Origin: Rhizocola hellebori
Lineage (GTDB): Bacteria > Actinomycetota > Actinomycetes > Mycobacteriales > Micromonosporaceae
Reading direction: 5' to 3'
Length of the DNA: 64,000 nt
Assembly (NCBI RefSeq): GCF_016862955.1
Contig: NZ_BONY01000002.1
Span: 1 to 64,000, forward strand
The notes below the pieces were generated by a model. It was not told the DNA's origin, made no database searches, and saw only the letters and a list, made by a program, of their open reading frames with translations. Both the position numbers and the translations under genes were made by a program. Positions 34,873-42,632 of the stretch are shown here, piece after piece. Position 1 is the stretch's first letter. Each line of letters starts with the position of its first letter.

Positions 34873-36231
34873 TCATACCTCCTGTTTCGTGGATACGGTA
34901 GTCGACTGCGCGACCGCAGCCGCGGCGTCGGCGTCATAGGTGCGCCAGGCCGCAAGCACGACAAGGCTTCCCACCACCAGCGGGGCGATGACAATGGCGT
35001 AGGCCAGGCGCAGCGAGCCGGTGGCGTCGGAGGCTTCCCCGATCAGCCACGGCCCCAGCGCTCCGCCGAGGGTGACCACCATTTGCAGCACAGCGAAGCC
35101 GAGGCCACGCCGGGCCGCGGCGACCACATCGGCGTTGGCGGCGGTGAGGTTGGCGATGGCCCCGGCGAACCCGACGTTGGCCAGCGCGAAGCAGATCACT
35201 TGTGGGACAAAGGGTGTCAGCAGCACGGCACCGGTCAGCCCGGCCGTGCCGAACAGCAGCGACCATCCGCCCAGCGCGACCCGCCAGCCCCGGCGGCGGC
35301 CGTGCCACCGGTCCCCCAGCCAGCTGCCGACGCCGATGCCCACCAGGATGCCCACCAGCCCGGCGCCCCCACCGACCGCGGCCGCCCCGGCCTCATCAAG
35401 GCCGAACTCGCGCTGGTAGAACGAGGGCATCCAGAAGAACAGGCCGCCCAGCCCGAAGAAGAGAATGCTCAGTCCAATCACGACACTGCGCAGCGTGCGG
35501 ATCCGCCACAGCTGCCGAACCTGAGTCAGCATCGGCACCACAGCGCCAGTGGGTGCGGGGGCGGCGTGGAGGGTGTCGTCCGCGTACCAGGTGGTGAGGC
35601 GGTCACCGGTGCCGCGAATGGGTTCCTTGATCGTCAGCACCAGCAGCGCGATGATCGCGCCGGGCAGGGCGACCAGAAAGAAGCCGGTGCGCCAGCCGAA
35701 GGCGGTGGCGAGCGCGCCCCCGGCGATGACGCCGATCGGCAGCCCGGCGAAGTAGGCCATGCGTTCCAGGCCGAAGGCGCGGGCACGCGACGGGCCGGGA
35801 TACAGGTCACCCAGCAGGCTGGAGGCGGGCGGGTTGTAGAGCTGTCCGGCCGCGCCGAGCAACAGCCGCACCCCGAACAGGGCCAGGTAGGAACCGGCCA
35901 GGCCGGTGCCCAGCGTCAGCAGCGCCCACACCGCAACGACACCCGCGATCGTCCACGAACGGCGGCCGGTGTCGGCGAGCTTGCCCGCCGGCAGCAGCAG
36001 CACCACCGCCGCGATCGCGCCCGCGGTGGCGATCGCCCCGGCCTGCCCGTCGTCGAAGCCGAACTCCTTCTGGATGGCGGGCAGCGCCCCGGCCAGCAGG
36101 TTGTACTCGATACGGTCGATCAGTGCGACCAGCGCCACGCACACCGCGGGCCACCAGCCGAACGGCGCGGCCGCGCCGCGTTTCACGGTCACCGGCGGCT
36201 TGCCTTGGTACACCTCGATATCCAGGCTCAC
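34873..36231 (-). CDS. MFS transporter (sphingolipid-transporter/Spinster-like)
   Basis: 452 residues with about 12 membrane helices. The MFS loop motif GKLADTGRRSW lies between helices 2 and 3, and the pattern LIDRIEYNLLAGALPAIQKEFG at helix 1 suits Spinster-like or aromatic-acid-type MFS members. It probably imports the compound degraded by the neighbouring hydrolase, CoA-transferase and lyase. ATGA overlap with the isochorismatase-like gene. Confidence 0.87.
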   Translation of the reverse strand: MSLDIEVYQGKPPVTVKRGAAAPFGWWPAVCVALVALIDRIEYNLLAGALPAIQKEFGFDDGQAGAIATAGAIAAVVLLLPAGKLADTGRRSWTIAGVVAVWALLTLGTGLAGSYLALFGVRLLLGAAGQLYNPPASSLLGDLYPGPSRARAFGLERMAYFAGLPIGVIAGGALATAFGWRTGFFLVALPGAIIALLVLTIKEPIRGTGDRLTTWYADDTLHAAPAPTGAVVPMLTQVRQLWRIRTLRSVVIGLSILFFGLGGLFFWMPSFYQREFGLDEAGAAAVGGGAGLVGILVGIGVGSWLGDRWHGRRRGWRVALGGWSLLFGTAGLTGAVLLTPFVPQVICFALANVGFAGAIANLTAANADVVAAARRGLGFAVLQMVVTLGGALGPWLIGEASDATGSLRLAYAIVIAPLVVGSLVVLAAWRTYDADAAAAVAQSTTVSTKQEV

Positions 36232-36836
36232 CGCAATCTCCTCAACGCCTCGTCCAGCGACACCACATCGGCATACTTCGCGTCCAGGTCGAACAGGTTG
36301 GCCTCGTGCGGGCCGGGTTCACGGTCGGCGCAGGCTTCGCGCACCACCATCGGCCGGAATCCGTTCTGCAGCGCGTCCACCGCGGTCGCCCGCACGCAGC
36401 CGCTGGTGGAAAATCCGCCTATCACCAGGGTGTCGATGCGGTGCGAGGCCAGCCAGGCGGCCAGGTCCGTGCCCGCGAAGGCGCTCGCATAATGTTTGAC
36501 GACCGTGTATTCACCGGGTTGCGCGGCCAGTTCCGCAGGCGGCCGGGCCAGCTCGGTGGCGAACAGGCTCAACGCGGGCACCTTGGCCGCGAACAACGGC
36601 GCCTCCGCGCAGGAGGCGTCGGCGTAGCGCACAGCCGTGTGCAGCACCGGAATCCCGCTGCGCCGTGCCGCCTTCGCCAGCCGCGCCATCGCCCGCACCG
36701 CGGCCCGTCCTGACTTCAAGAACAATGGTGATTTGGGTACCAGATAAGCCCGCGCCGGGTCCACCAGCACCACCGCCGGGCTGACGCCCCAGCCGAGCCG
36801 GCGGCCGAAGGGCGGGTCAGATGACTCCGCTGCCAC
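36228..36836 (-). CDS. Isochorismatase-family hydrolase (carbamoylsarcosinase-like)
   Basis: 202 residues. The Asp-Lys-Cys triad is visible: Asp in VVLVDPARAYL, Lys in VVKHYASAFAGTDL, Cys in FSTSGCVRATAVDAL. Cysteine-hydrolase members (N-carbamoylsarcosine amidohydrolase, nicotinamidase) act on amides; isochorismatases proper lack the Cys. Hence an amidase-type role is more likely here than isochorismate hydrolysis. Its start lies inside the end of the CoA-transferase gene (20-base overlap). Confidence 0.85.
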   Translation of the reverse strand: MAAESSDPPFGRRLGWGVSPAVVLVDPARAYLVPKSPLFLKSGRAAVRAMARLAKAARRSGIPVLHTAVRYADASCAEAPLFAAKVPALSLFATELARPPAELAAQPGEYTVVKHYASAFAGTDLAAWLASHRIDTLVIGGFSTSGCVRATAVDALQNGFRPMVVREACADREPGPHEANLFDLDAKYADVVSLDEALRRLR

Positions 36837-38001
36837 GCAGGTCCTCCAGTTCGGCGTCGGTCAGGCCGAGCAGGCCTTGGTACACCTCAATGTTGTGTTG
36901 ACCCAATGCCGGCCCGGCCCATCGCACGGAGCCGGGGTTGGCGGAAAGCCTGGGGGCCACGTTCTGCATCGGCAGCTCGCCGAAGTCCGGATGTGGCACG
37001 GTCACTATGGATTCGCGGGCGGCGATGTGCGGGTCGGCCATCATCTCCGCCGCGGTGTAGATGCCGCCCGCGGGCACCCCGGCCGCGTGCAATTGCTCCA
37101 GCAACTCCGCCGAGTCGCGGGTGACTGTCCACTTTGCTATGAGCTCGTCCAGCTCGGCCTGGTGCGCGCCGCGGGCGCCGTGGGTGGCGTAGCGCTCAGG
37201 AACCTCCATCCCCATCACCTCGGCGAGGCGGCCGAAAACGGTGTCCTGGTTGGCGGCGATGAGGATGTCGACGCCGTCGGCGGTCGGGTAGACGTTGCTG
37301 GGCGCGACGTTGGGCAGGATCGGGCCGGTGCGCTCACGCTGATATCCCGCCACCGCCCACTCCGGCAGCAGCGACTCCATCATGGCGAGCACCGCTTCGT
37401 AGATGGCTGAGTCGACGACCTGGCCCCGTCCGGTGCGTTCGCGGGCGTGCAGCGCGGCCAGCGTGCCATACGCGGCGTAGGTGGCGGCAAGCGAGTCGCC
37501 GATCGAGATCCCGGAACGCGACGGCGGCCGGTCGGCCTCGCCGGTGACATAACGGATGCCGCCCATGGCTTCGCCGATCGACCCGAACCCGGCGCGCGAG
37601 GCGTAGGGGCCGGTCTGGCCGTAGCCGGTGACCCGGACCAGGATCAGCCGCGGGTTGATTTCAGCTAGCTGTTCGTAGCCCAGACCCCACTTCTCCAGCG
37701 TGCCGGGCCGGAAGTTCTCCAGCAGCACATCGGCGTCGCGCACGAGCCGGCGCACGAGCTGCTGCCCCTGGAGCGTGCGCAGGTTGCAGGTGACCGACTT
37801 CTTGTTGCGCGCCACCACCGGCCACCACAGCGACTGGCCATGGGGTTTCTCCCTGCCCCACTGGCGCATAGGGTCACCCTTGCCCGGGTCCTCCAGCTTG
37901 ATCACCTCCGCGCCGAAGTCGCCCAGCAGCTGGCCGCAGAACGGCCCGGCCAGCAGGGTGCCGGTTTCGATGACCCGAATATCGGAGAGTGCGCCGATCA
38001 C
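36817..38001 (-). CDS. Family III CoA-transferase (CaiB/BaiF)
   Basis: 394 residues from a GTG at 38001. The family opening VIETGTLLAGPFCGQLLGDFGAEVIKLEDP, VARNKKSVTCNLRTLQG, and the GSIGEAMGG / GDSLAATYA region (catalytic Asp expected) fit CaiB-type enzymes. They move CoA between acids, often from succinyl-CoA. Likely it activates an acid whose CoA ester is cut by the divergent HMG-CoA-lyase-like enzyme. The -10 box TAGGAT ends 6 bases before the GTG, so the message is probably leaderless. Confidence 0.9.
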   Translation of the reverse strand: MIGALSDIRVIETGTLLAGPFCGQLLGDFGAEVIKLEDPGKGDPMRQWGREKPHGQSLWWPVVARNKKSVTCNLRTLQGQQLVRRLVRDADVLLENFRPGTLEKWGLGYEQLAEINPRLILVRVTGYGQTGPYASRAGFGSIGEAMGGIRYVTGEADRPPSRSGISIGDSLAATYAAYGTLAALHARERTGRGQVVDSAIYEAVLAMMESLLPEWAVAGYQRERTGPILPNVAPSNVYPTADGVDILIAANQDTVFGRLAEVMGMEVPERYATHGARGAHQAELDELIAKWTVTRDSAELLEQLHAAGVPAGGIYTAAEMMADPHIAARESIVTVPHPDFGELPMQNVAPRLSANPGSVRWAGPALGQHNIEVYQGLLGLTDAELEDLRGSGVI

Positions 38002-38007
38002 GAGCGG

Positions 38008-38033
38008 ATCCTATGCTTTGGAAACGCCGTTTC
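38008..38033. promoter_or_regulatory. Compact divergent promoter with GAAACGCCGTTTC operator
   Basis: Two opposite -10-like boxes overlap: TAGGAT (minus, 38008-38013) and TATGCT (plus, 38012-38017). The inverted repeat GAAAC-GCC-GTTTC (38021-38033) would cover the rightward start point and the leftward upstream region. It matches 29125-29137 except for one loop base. Confidence 0.6.
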
Positions 38034-38047
38034 GCTAGAGGAGACTG

Positions 38048-38932
38048 TTGCCGGTGGAGATCGTGGAAGTGGGACCGCGCGACGGTCTGCAAAATGAGAA
38101 GGCGCTGCTGCCCACCTCGGTGAAGGTGGCCTACCTGCAACGGGCGGTCGACGCCGGGCTGCGCCGCATCGAGGCCGCCGCCTTCGTGCACCCGGCCCGG
38201 GTGCCGCAGATGGCCGACGCCGAAGCCGTGCTCGCCGCCGCGCCGCGCCCGGCCGGGGTCGTCTACACGGCGCTGGTGCTCAACCTTCGCGGCATGCACC
38301 GCGCCGCCGCCTGCGACCTAGCGGAGATCAACTATGTGGTGGTGGCCAGTGACGAGTTCTCCCAACGCAATCAGGGCATGACCACCGCGCAGTCGCTCGC
38401 CCAGTGGGAGCAGGTGTGCGCCGCCGCACGGTCGGCCGGGATGCGGGCCACCCTCACCATCGCCGCCGCGTTCGGCTGTCCCTACACCGGCGAGGTCTCC
38501 CCCGATCACGTCGCCCAGCTTTTGGCGCAGGCCGCCCCCGCCGACGAGATCTGCCTGGCCGACACCATCGGCGTCGGCGTGCCCAGCCAGGTCGAGGTGC
38601 TGGCTCAGATCGCGCGGTCGGCCCAGCCGCAGGCATCGCTGCGCGCCCACTTCCACAACACCCGCAACACCGGCTACGCCAACGCGGTCGCCGCGGCCGC
38701 CAACGGGATCACCGCCCTGGACGCCAGCCTCGGCGGCATCGGCGGCTGCCCCTTCGCCCCGGCCGCGACCGGCAACATCGCCACCGAGGACCTGGCCTAC
38801 CTGCTCAACCGCAGCGGCCAGGCCACCGGCGTCGACGTCACCGCCGCCGCCCAGACCGGCGTCTGGATCGCCGACCAGCTGGGCATCACCGCCCCCGCCC
38901 AGCTCGGCCGGGCCGGCCACTTCCCCGGCTAG
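38048..38932 (+). CDS. Hydroxymethylglutaryl-CoA lyase-like enzyme
   Basis: About 294 residues. TTG at 38048 or GTG at 38054 could start it; AGAGGAG ends 4 or 10 bases before them. HMGL-like TIM barrel with VEVGPRDGLQNE (metal Asp, Arg) and the HMG-CoA lyase signature GGIGGCPFAPAATGNIATEDL, with the catalytic Cys. The enzyme splits 3-hydroxy-3-methylglutaryl-CoA (or a related acyl-CoA) into acetyl-CoA and a keto product. Divergent from the CoA-transferase, it should act next in the same path. Confidence 0.88.
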   Translation: MPVEIVEVGPRDGLQNEKALLPTSVKVAYLQRAVDAGLRRIEAAAFVHPARVPQMADAEAVLAAAPRPAGVVYTALVLNLRGMHRAAACDLAEINYVVVASDEFSQRNQGMTTAQSLAQWEQVCAAARSAGMRATLTIAAAFGCPYTGEVSPDHVAQLLAQAAPADEICLADTIGVGVPSQVEVLAQIARSAQPQASLRAHFHNTRNTGYANAVAAAANGITALDASLGGIGGCPFAPAATGNIATEDLAYLLNRSGQATGVDVTAAAQTGVWIADQLGITAPAQLGRAGHFPG

Positions 38933-39042
38933 GCCACCGGCTCGCCGGAGTTGACGTGAAAATGCAGGTGCTTGGAGTCCTGATCCGGCTCGGAGACGGT
39001 TAACCGGGTGCGGCGAAGGATGCCGGCGACCATGATGATCTG

Positions 39043-39990
39043 GTGTGGCGACTGCCGTTCTTCGAGGCCCTCAACGACTCCCAACGCGTCCTGATCGCGG
39101 GGGCAGGCGGCGGCTTCGACGTCTACGCCGGTCTGCCCCTCGGCCTGTCCCTGATGAACGCGGGCAAGACTGTCCACTGGGCAAGTCTTTCCATCGTCAA
39201 CCTTTACGACCTGGACAAGGACGCCTGGCTGGAACCTGGCGTCGCCGCGATCACCGACGAATCCACCGCGGGCGGCGACTACTTCCCGGAACGGGTGCTG
39301 GCCCGCTGGCTTGCCCGGCACAGCATGCCCTCCACCGTCTACGCCTTCCCGCGCACCGGGGTGCGGCCGCTGCGCAGCGCCTACCGGCGGCTGGCCAAAC
39401 GGCTCGACCTCGACACGATCGTGCTCGTCGACGGCGGCACCGACATCCTCATGCGCGGCGACGAGGCGGCGCTGGGCACCCCGGTCGAGGACGCCACCAG
39501 CCTGGCCGCGGTGCACGGCACGCCCGTGCCCACGAAACTGGTGGCCTCCATCGGTTTCGGCATCGACGCGTACCACGGAATCAATCACGTTCAGGTCTTG
39601 GAGAACATCGCCGCCCTGGACCGCGCCGGCGCCTACCTGGGCGCGTTCACCGTCCCATCGCACGGCCGGGAGGCGGCCCTCTACCGCGACGCGGTCGCCT
39701 ACGCGCAAGCCTGCACCCCAGACCGGGCAAGCATTGTCAACGGCCAGATCGCCGCAGCCCTCACCGGCGCCGCCGGAGACGTGCGCCTGGACGGCCGCAC
39801 GGACACGACGGCGCTTTTCGTCAACCCGCTGATGGCCATGTACTTCACCTTCGACCTAGCCGGTTTGGCAGCGCAATCCCTTTACCTGCAACGAATCCGG
39901 CAGACCGAAACCATGCTCGAGGTCAGCCACCTCATCGAACGATTCCGCGACGAAGTCACCCCTCGCCCCAGAGTCCCCTTCCCCCACTGA
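39043..39990 (+). CDS. DUF1152-family protein
   Basis: 315 residues from a GTG start. The opening VLIAGAGGGFDVYAGLPLGLSL and a later LVDGGTDILMRGDEA match the DUF1152 family, of unknown function with a Rossmann-like glycine-rich start. A clear ribosome site is missing. No functional link to the neighbours is visible. Confidence 0.78.
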   Translation: MWRLPFFEALNDSQRVLIAGAGGGFDVYAGLPLGLSLMNAGKTVHWASLSIVNLYDLDKDAWLEPGVAAITDESTAGGDYFPERVLARWLARHSMPSTVYAFPRTGVRPLRSAYRRLAKRLDLDTIVLVDGGTDILMRGDEAALGTPVEDATSLAAVHGTPVPTKLVASIGFGIDAYHGINHVQVLENIAALDRAGAYLGAFTVPSHGREAALYRDAVAYAQACTPDRASIVNGQIAAALTGAAGDVRLDGRTDTTALFVNPLMAMYFTFDLAGLAAQSLYLQRIRQTETMLEVSHLIERFRDEVTPRPRVPFPH

Positions 39991-40023
39991 CAGATTCCGC
40001 GACAGGGCCCCACATCACAGCTC

Positions 40024-40257
40024 TCAGACGAAGGTAAACGTGGGAATCTTGCGCCACCGGTAGGTATCTGGCCGACGGGTCAGGATAGCGGCACGCGCCG
40101 CCTCAGCTTCCACAATGCAGTGCGATGAAGAGAAGTCGGTGCCGGGCACCAATCCTGCCTCCACAGCCGACCAACTGCTCAGCTCTACGACTTCGACCGG
40201 GGGAAAGAGCAATGCCGCCCAGGCTGAGTCGTCGAACACTATCGGCTTGAGGCTCAT
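40024..40257 (-). CDS. Small protein, possible toxin partner
   Basis: 77 residues, not recognised by family (MSLKPIVFDDSAWAALLFP...). ATGA overlap with the ribbon-helix-helix gene upstream and the tight two-gene layout resemble a type II toxin-antitoxin pair. Some PIN-like openings start with a buried Asp like IVFDDSAW, but the usual acidic set for PIN is not visible in this length. Toxicity is inferred, not seen. Confidence 0.5.
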   Translation of the reverse strand: MSLKPIVFDDSAWAALLFPPVEVVELSSWSAVEAGLVPGTDFSSSHCIVEAEAARAAILTRRPDTYRWRKIPTFTFV

Positions 40258-40553
40258 GCTGCGGCCGCCTGTTCGTCTGGGTCATCGTCGAGAGCGGCGA
40301 GGTCGGCCAGTACCTGACCGTGGACCTCCGCCGGGATCATCGGCGCCTGGCGGCCCATGGCTTTCCAGAAACGATCGGGGTCGGCCACCATCTGCTGAAC
40401 CTGCTCGCGGGTAATGCCGTGCTTGTCGAACTCCAGGCGCAGCAGCTCGACAAGGAGTTGGTTTTGCGAGAGGCCGGTCTTTAAGCAGAGCAATTGCAGC
40501 ATCTTGTGCTCGACCTCGTCGAGGCGCAACGTCGTTCCGGGCATGCGCATCAT
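40254..40553 (-). CDS. Ribbon-helix-helix-type DNA-binding protein (antitoxin candidate)
   Basis: 99 residues. The N-terminal part TTLRLDEVEHKMLQLLCLKTGLSQNQLLVELLRL has the beta-strand plus two-helix pattern of a CopG/Arc protein; the C-terminal part is acidic and would suit toxin neutralisation. The first ATGs lie inside an 18-base palindrome (40548-40565), suggesting self-repression. Function as antitoxin is inferred from this layout. Confidence 0.6.
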   Translation of the reverse strand: MMRMPGTTLRLDEVEHKMLQLLCLKTGLSQNQLLVELLRLEFDKHGITREQVQQMVADPDRFWKAMGRQAPMIPAEVHGQVLADLAALDDDPDEQAAAA

Positions 40554-40578
40554 GCTTGCATGATGGCAAGATATTATA
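40548..40578 (-). promoter_or_regulatory. Promoter and palindromic operator of the RHH/small-protein pair
   Basis: On the minus strand a perfect TATAAT (complement of 40573-40578) lies just before CATCATGC-AA-GCATGATG (40548-40565). The TATAAT overlaps the stop of the nuclease gene. The message would have a very short leader. No clear -35 box is visible. Confidence 0.65.
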
Positions 40579-41395
40579 GTCGACGCACGACGGTGGATAG
40601 TAGGGCTGGGTGGTCAGTGGTGCCGGCCATGTCGATGCGGGTGCTGGCCAGCACGGTGAAGTCGGTGGTGGCCAGCATGTGTTGCAGGCCGCCATCGGTT
40701 CGGCTCAGGTAGCCGGGCGGGGTGCAGCCGCGCAGGCCTGCATTGCCGTCGTAGGGCAGGTTGAAGTCGCCGCTTATCACCGCGCCCACCGGTTTGGCCG
40801 GGCCGGCCCGCAGCGAGGGCACCGCCGTGCCGAGCAGGTAGCCGCATTGGGCGGAGGCGGTCGACGCGTCGAGGGCCAGGTGGGTGGTGCAGACGACGAA
40901 CCGGCCTTGCGCCCGCACACAGAGCCAGACCCGCTGCTCCGGGTGGCCGCTGCTCTGCATGGGATAGGGGCTGCCGTGGAACTCGGGTGTCTGGGTTGGA
41001 TGGGCGAAGCGGGCCACCACGCCGATGCCGTAGTCCTGGCCGTCGCGGCATTGGGTAGCGCGGCCGGTCCGGCCGGCTGGGACGGCCTGGAACGCGCCCG
41101 CTACGGTCGCGCCCGGCGAGGCCGCCCGGAGCGCGGCTTGCAGCGCAGCGATGTCGTTGCGGCAGATCTCGTTAACGGTGACCACGTCCGGCGCATAGGT
41201 CCTGATCAGCGTCGCGGCTTGCTGCACCGAGCGACCGGTGTAGCAGCCGGCGAAGCCGCTGGCGCACAGGTTCATCTGCAGGACGACAAGGACTTGCGGC
41301 TCGGCGACCGCGGAGCCGGTGACGACGGCCGCGATCGACACCAGGCCGGCCATGAAGGCGGCGAGCCTTATCGGCCAACGGTTTCCAGGAGTCAT
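40574..41395 (-). CDS. Secreted endonuclease/exonuclease/phosphatase-family protein
   Basis: About 273 residues, starting at MTPGNRWPIRLAAFMAG (41395) behind AGGA. Signal peptide to about 31. EEP-fold motifs: VLQMNLCASG (Asn), TVNEICRND (Glu), ISGDFNLPYDG (Asp, Asn) and TTDHPALL (Asp-His). Six Cys suggest disulfides outside the cell. Such proteins are nucleases or phosphoesterases of the DNase I/sphingomyelinase fold. The substrate is unknown. Confidence 0.83.
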   Translation of the reverse strand: MTPGNRWPIRLAAFMAGLVSIAAVVTGSAVAEPQVLVVLQMNLCASGFAGCYTGRSVQQAATLIRTYAPDVVTVNEICRNDIAALQAALRAASPGATVAGAFQAVPAGRTGRATQCRDGQDYGIGVVARFAHPTQTPEFHGSPYPMQSSGHPEQRVWLCVRAQGRFVVCTTHLALDASTASAQCGYLLGTAVPSLRAGPAKPVGAVISGDFNLPYDGNAGLRGCTPPGYLSRTDGGLQHMLATTDFTVLASTRIDMAGTTDHPALLSTVVRRL

Positions 41396-41540
41396 ATCCC
41401 ACGCCGTTTCCGCGGTGGCGCGCCAGCAGTGTCGAGGTTCATTATGGCGCGTCGATGTGGGCCCGCGGCAAGGACGATCGGGAACCGGCCGGGGCCTAAC
41501 GGCGTCGAACGACTTGTCGATGGTCACGCCAGGGGGAATC

Positions 41541-42119
41541 GTGCACGCCAGTAGATTCGAGGATGTCACTGCGAGCCGCAGGGCTTTGCTGCTAGGCCTG
41601 GCCGTGCTGGCTGCCGCGCCGCTGGCCGGCTGCGGCAGCGAGGCCGAGGTCCCGGCGCTGCTGGTGGCCGACGGAGTTACCCGCAACCAGCCGGCCGGCA
41701 ACGCCCCGGTGGGCGCGGCGGTGGATGCGCTGACCCCGGCCGGCATTGCCAAGGTGCGCGCGGCTTTCACCGAGGCCCCCGTGGAGATTGCTGTGCCCAG
41801 ATGGGAGTTCGAGACCTCCCTCGACCTGGCGACGCTGCTGCCCGGCCTGGGGCTGCGGGCGGCTTTCGGTGCGGGCGCCGACTTCAGCGGCATTGCCGAT
41901 GGGCTTTTCCTCGCCCAAGCGGTACACAAGGCAAATATAAGTGTCGATGAATGGGGGACGGAGGCGGCCGCGATCACCGAAATGTCCATGCCCGCCAGCG
42001 CCCAGATGAAACCGCCGATCCGGTTTTCCGCCGACCGGCCTTTCGCCTTCGCCATCGTCGGCGGCAAGGACCAGGTGCCGATTTTTGTCGGCCGGGTCAG
42101 CGATCCGACCGCGAAATAG
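41541..42119 (+). pseudogene. Serpin lipoprotein with large internal deletion
   Basis: 192 residues from a GTG at 41541 behind AGGGGGA. The lipobox PLAGC is near residue 32. The N-terminus (VPALLVADGVTRNQPAG) and the C-terminal half (FSGIADGLFLAQAVHKANISVDEWGTEAAAIT hinge; FSADRPFAFAI; IFVGRVSDP) are those of an actinomycete serpin. About half of the roughly 400-residue fold is missing between them, with the frame kept. A serpin needs its full beta-sheet to trap proteases, so it is probably nonfunctional or a remnant. It could be expressed. Confidence 0.7.
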
Positions 42120-42585
42120 CCAGGCGGAAACCGACGTCGTCGATGCGATAGCTGGTCATGCTGCGGTGGCGCACCGAGGCGCGGCAGCTCCACGGCTCGT
42201 CGAACCACCCACCGCCGCGCAGCACCCGATAGCTGCCGTAGACCTGCGGGTCATAGAGGTCCCAGCACCATTCGAAGACGTTGCCGAGCATGTCGTAAAG
42301 GCCCCACCCGTTGGGCTGCTTGCCGCCCACCTCGTGCACCCGGCCGCCGGAATTGCCGCGGTACCAGGCGATGTCGTCCAGTGGGCCATAGCGTGGGCCG
42401 GTCGTAGCAGCGCGGCATGCGAACTCCCACTCGGCTTCCGTCGGCAGCCGATACCCGCCGGCGCCGCGGTCCCATTCGATTTCCTCTGCGGCGGCATCGA
42501 TCCGGTAGGCCGGCGGCAGACCGTCGCGGGCGGACAAAGCGTTGCAGAACTCGACCGCTGGTCCGGGCGTGTGTTCATCGGCCAT
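42097..42585 (-). pseudogene. 5'-truncated FGE/SUMF1-like protein
   Basis: Open frame of about 162 residues, starting at MADEHTPGPAVEFCNALSARDG. It carries the C-terminal two-thirds of the formylglycine-generating/sulfatase-modifying fold: LPTEAEWEFACRAATTG, NGWGLYDMLGNVFEWCWD, VLRGGGWFDEPWSCRAS, GFRLA. The N-terminal strands (the usual M-G-S and the VTN-YAFV region) are absent. Overlaps the serpin remnant by 23 bases, tail to tail. Likely a fragment; a short functional form cannot be excluded. Confidence 0.65.
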
Positions 42586-42632
42586 GAGATTACCGGTCAG
42601 CGGCCTGCGGCCAGGATCGATATCGTGTCTCG

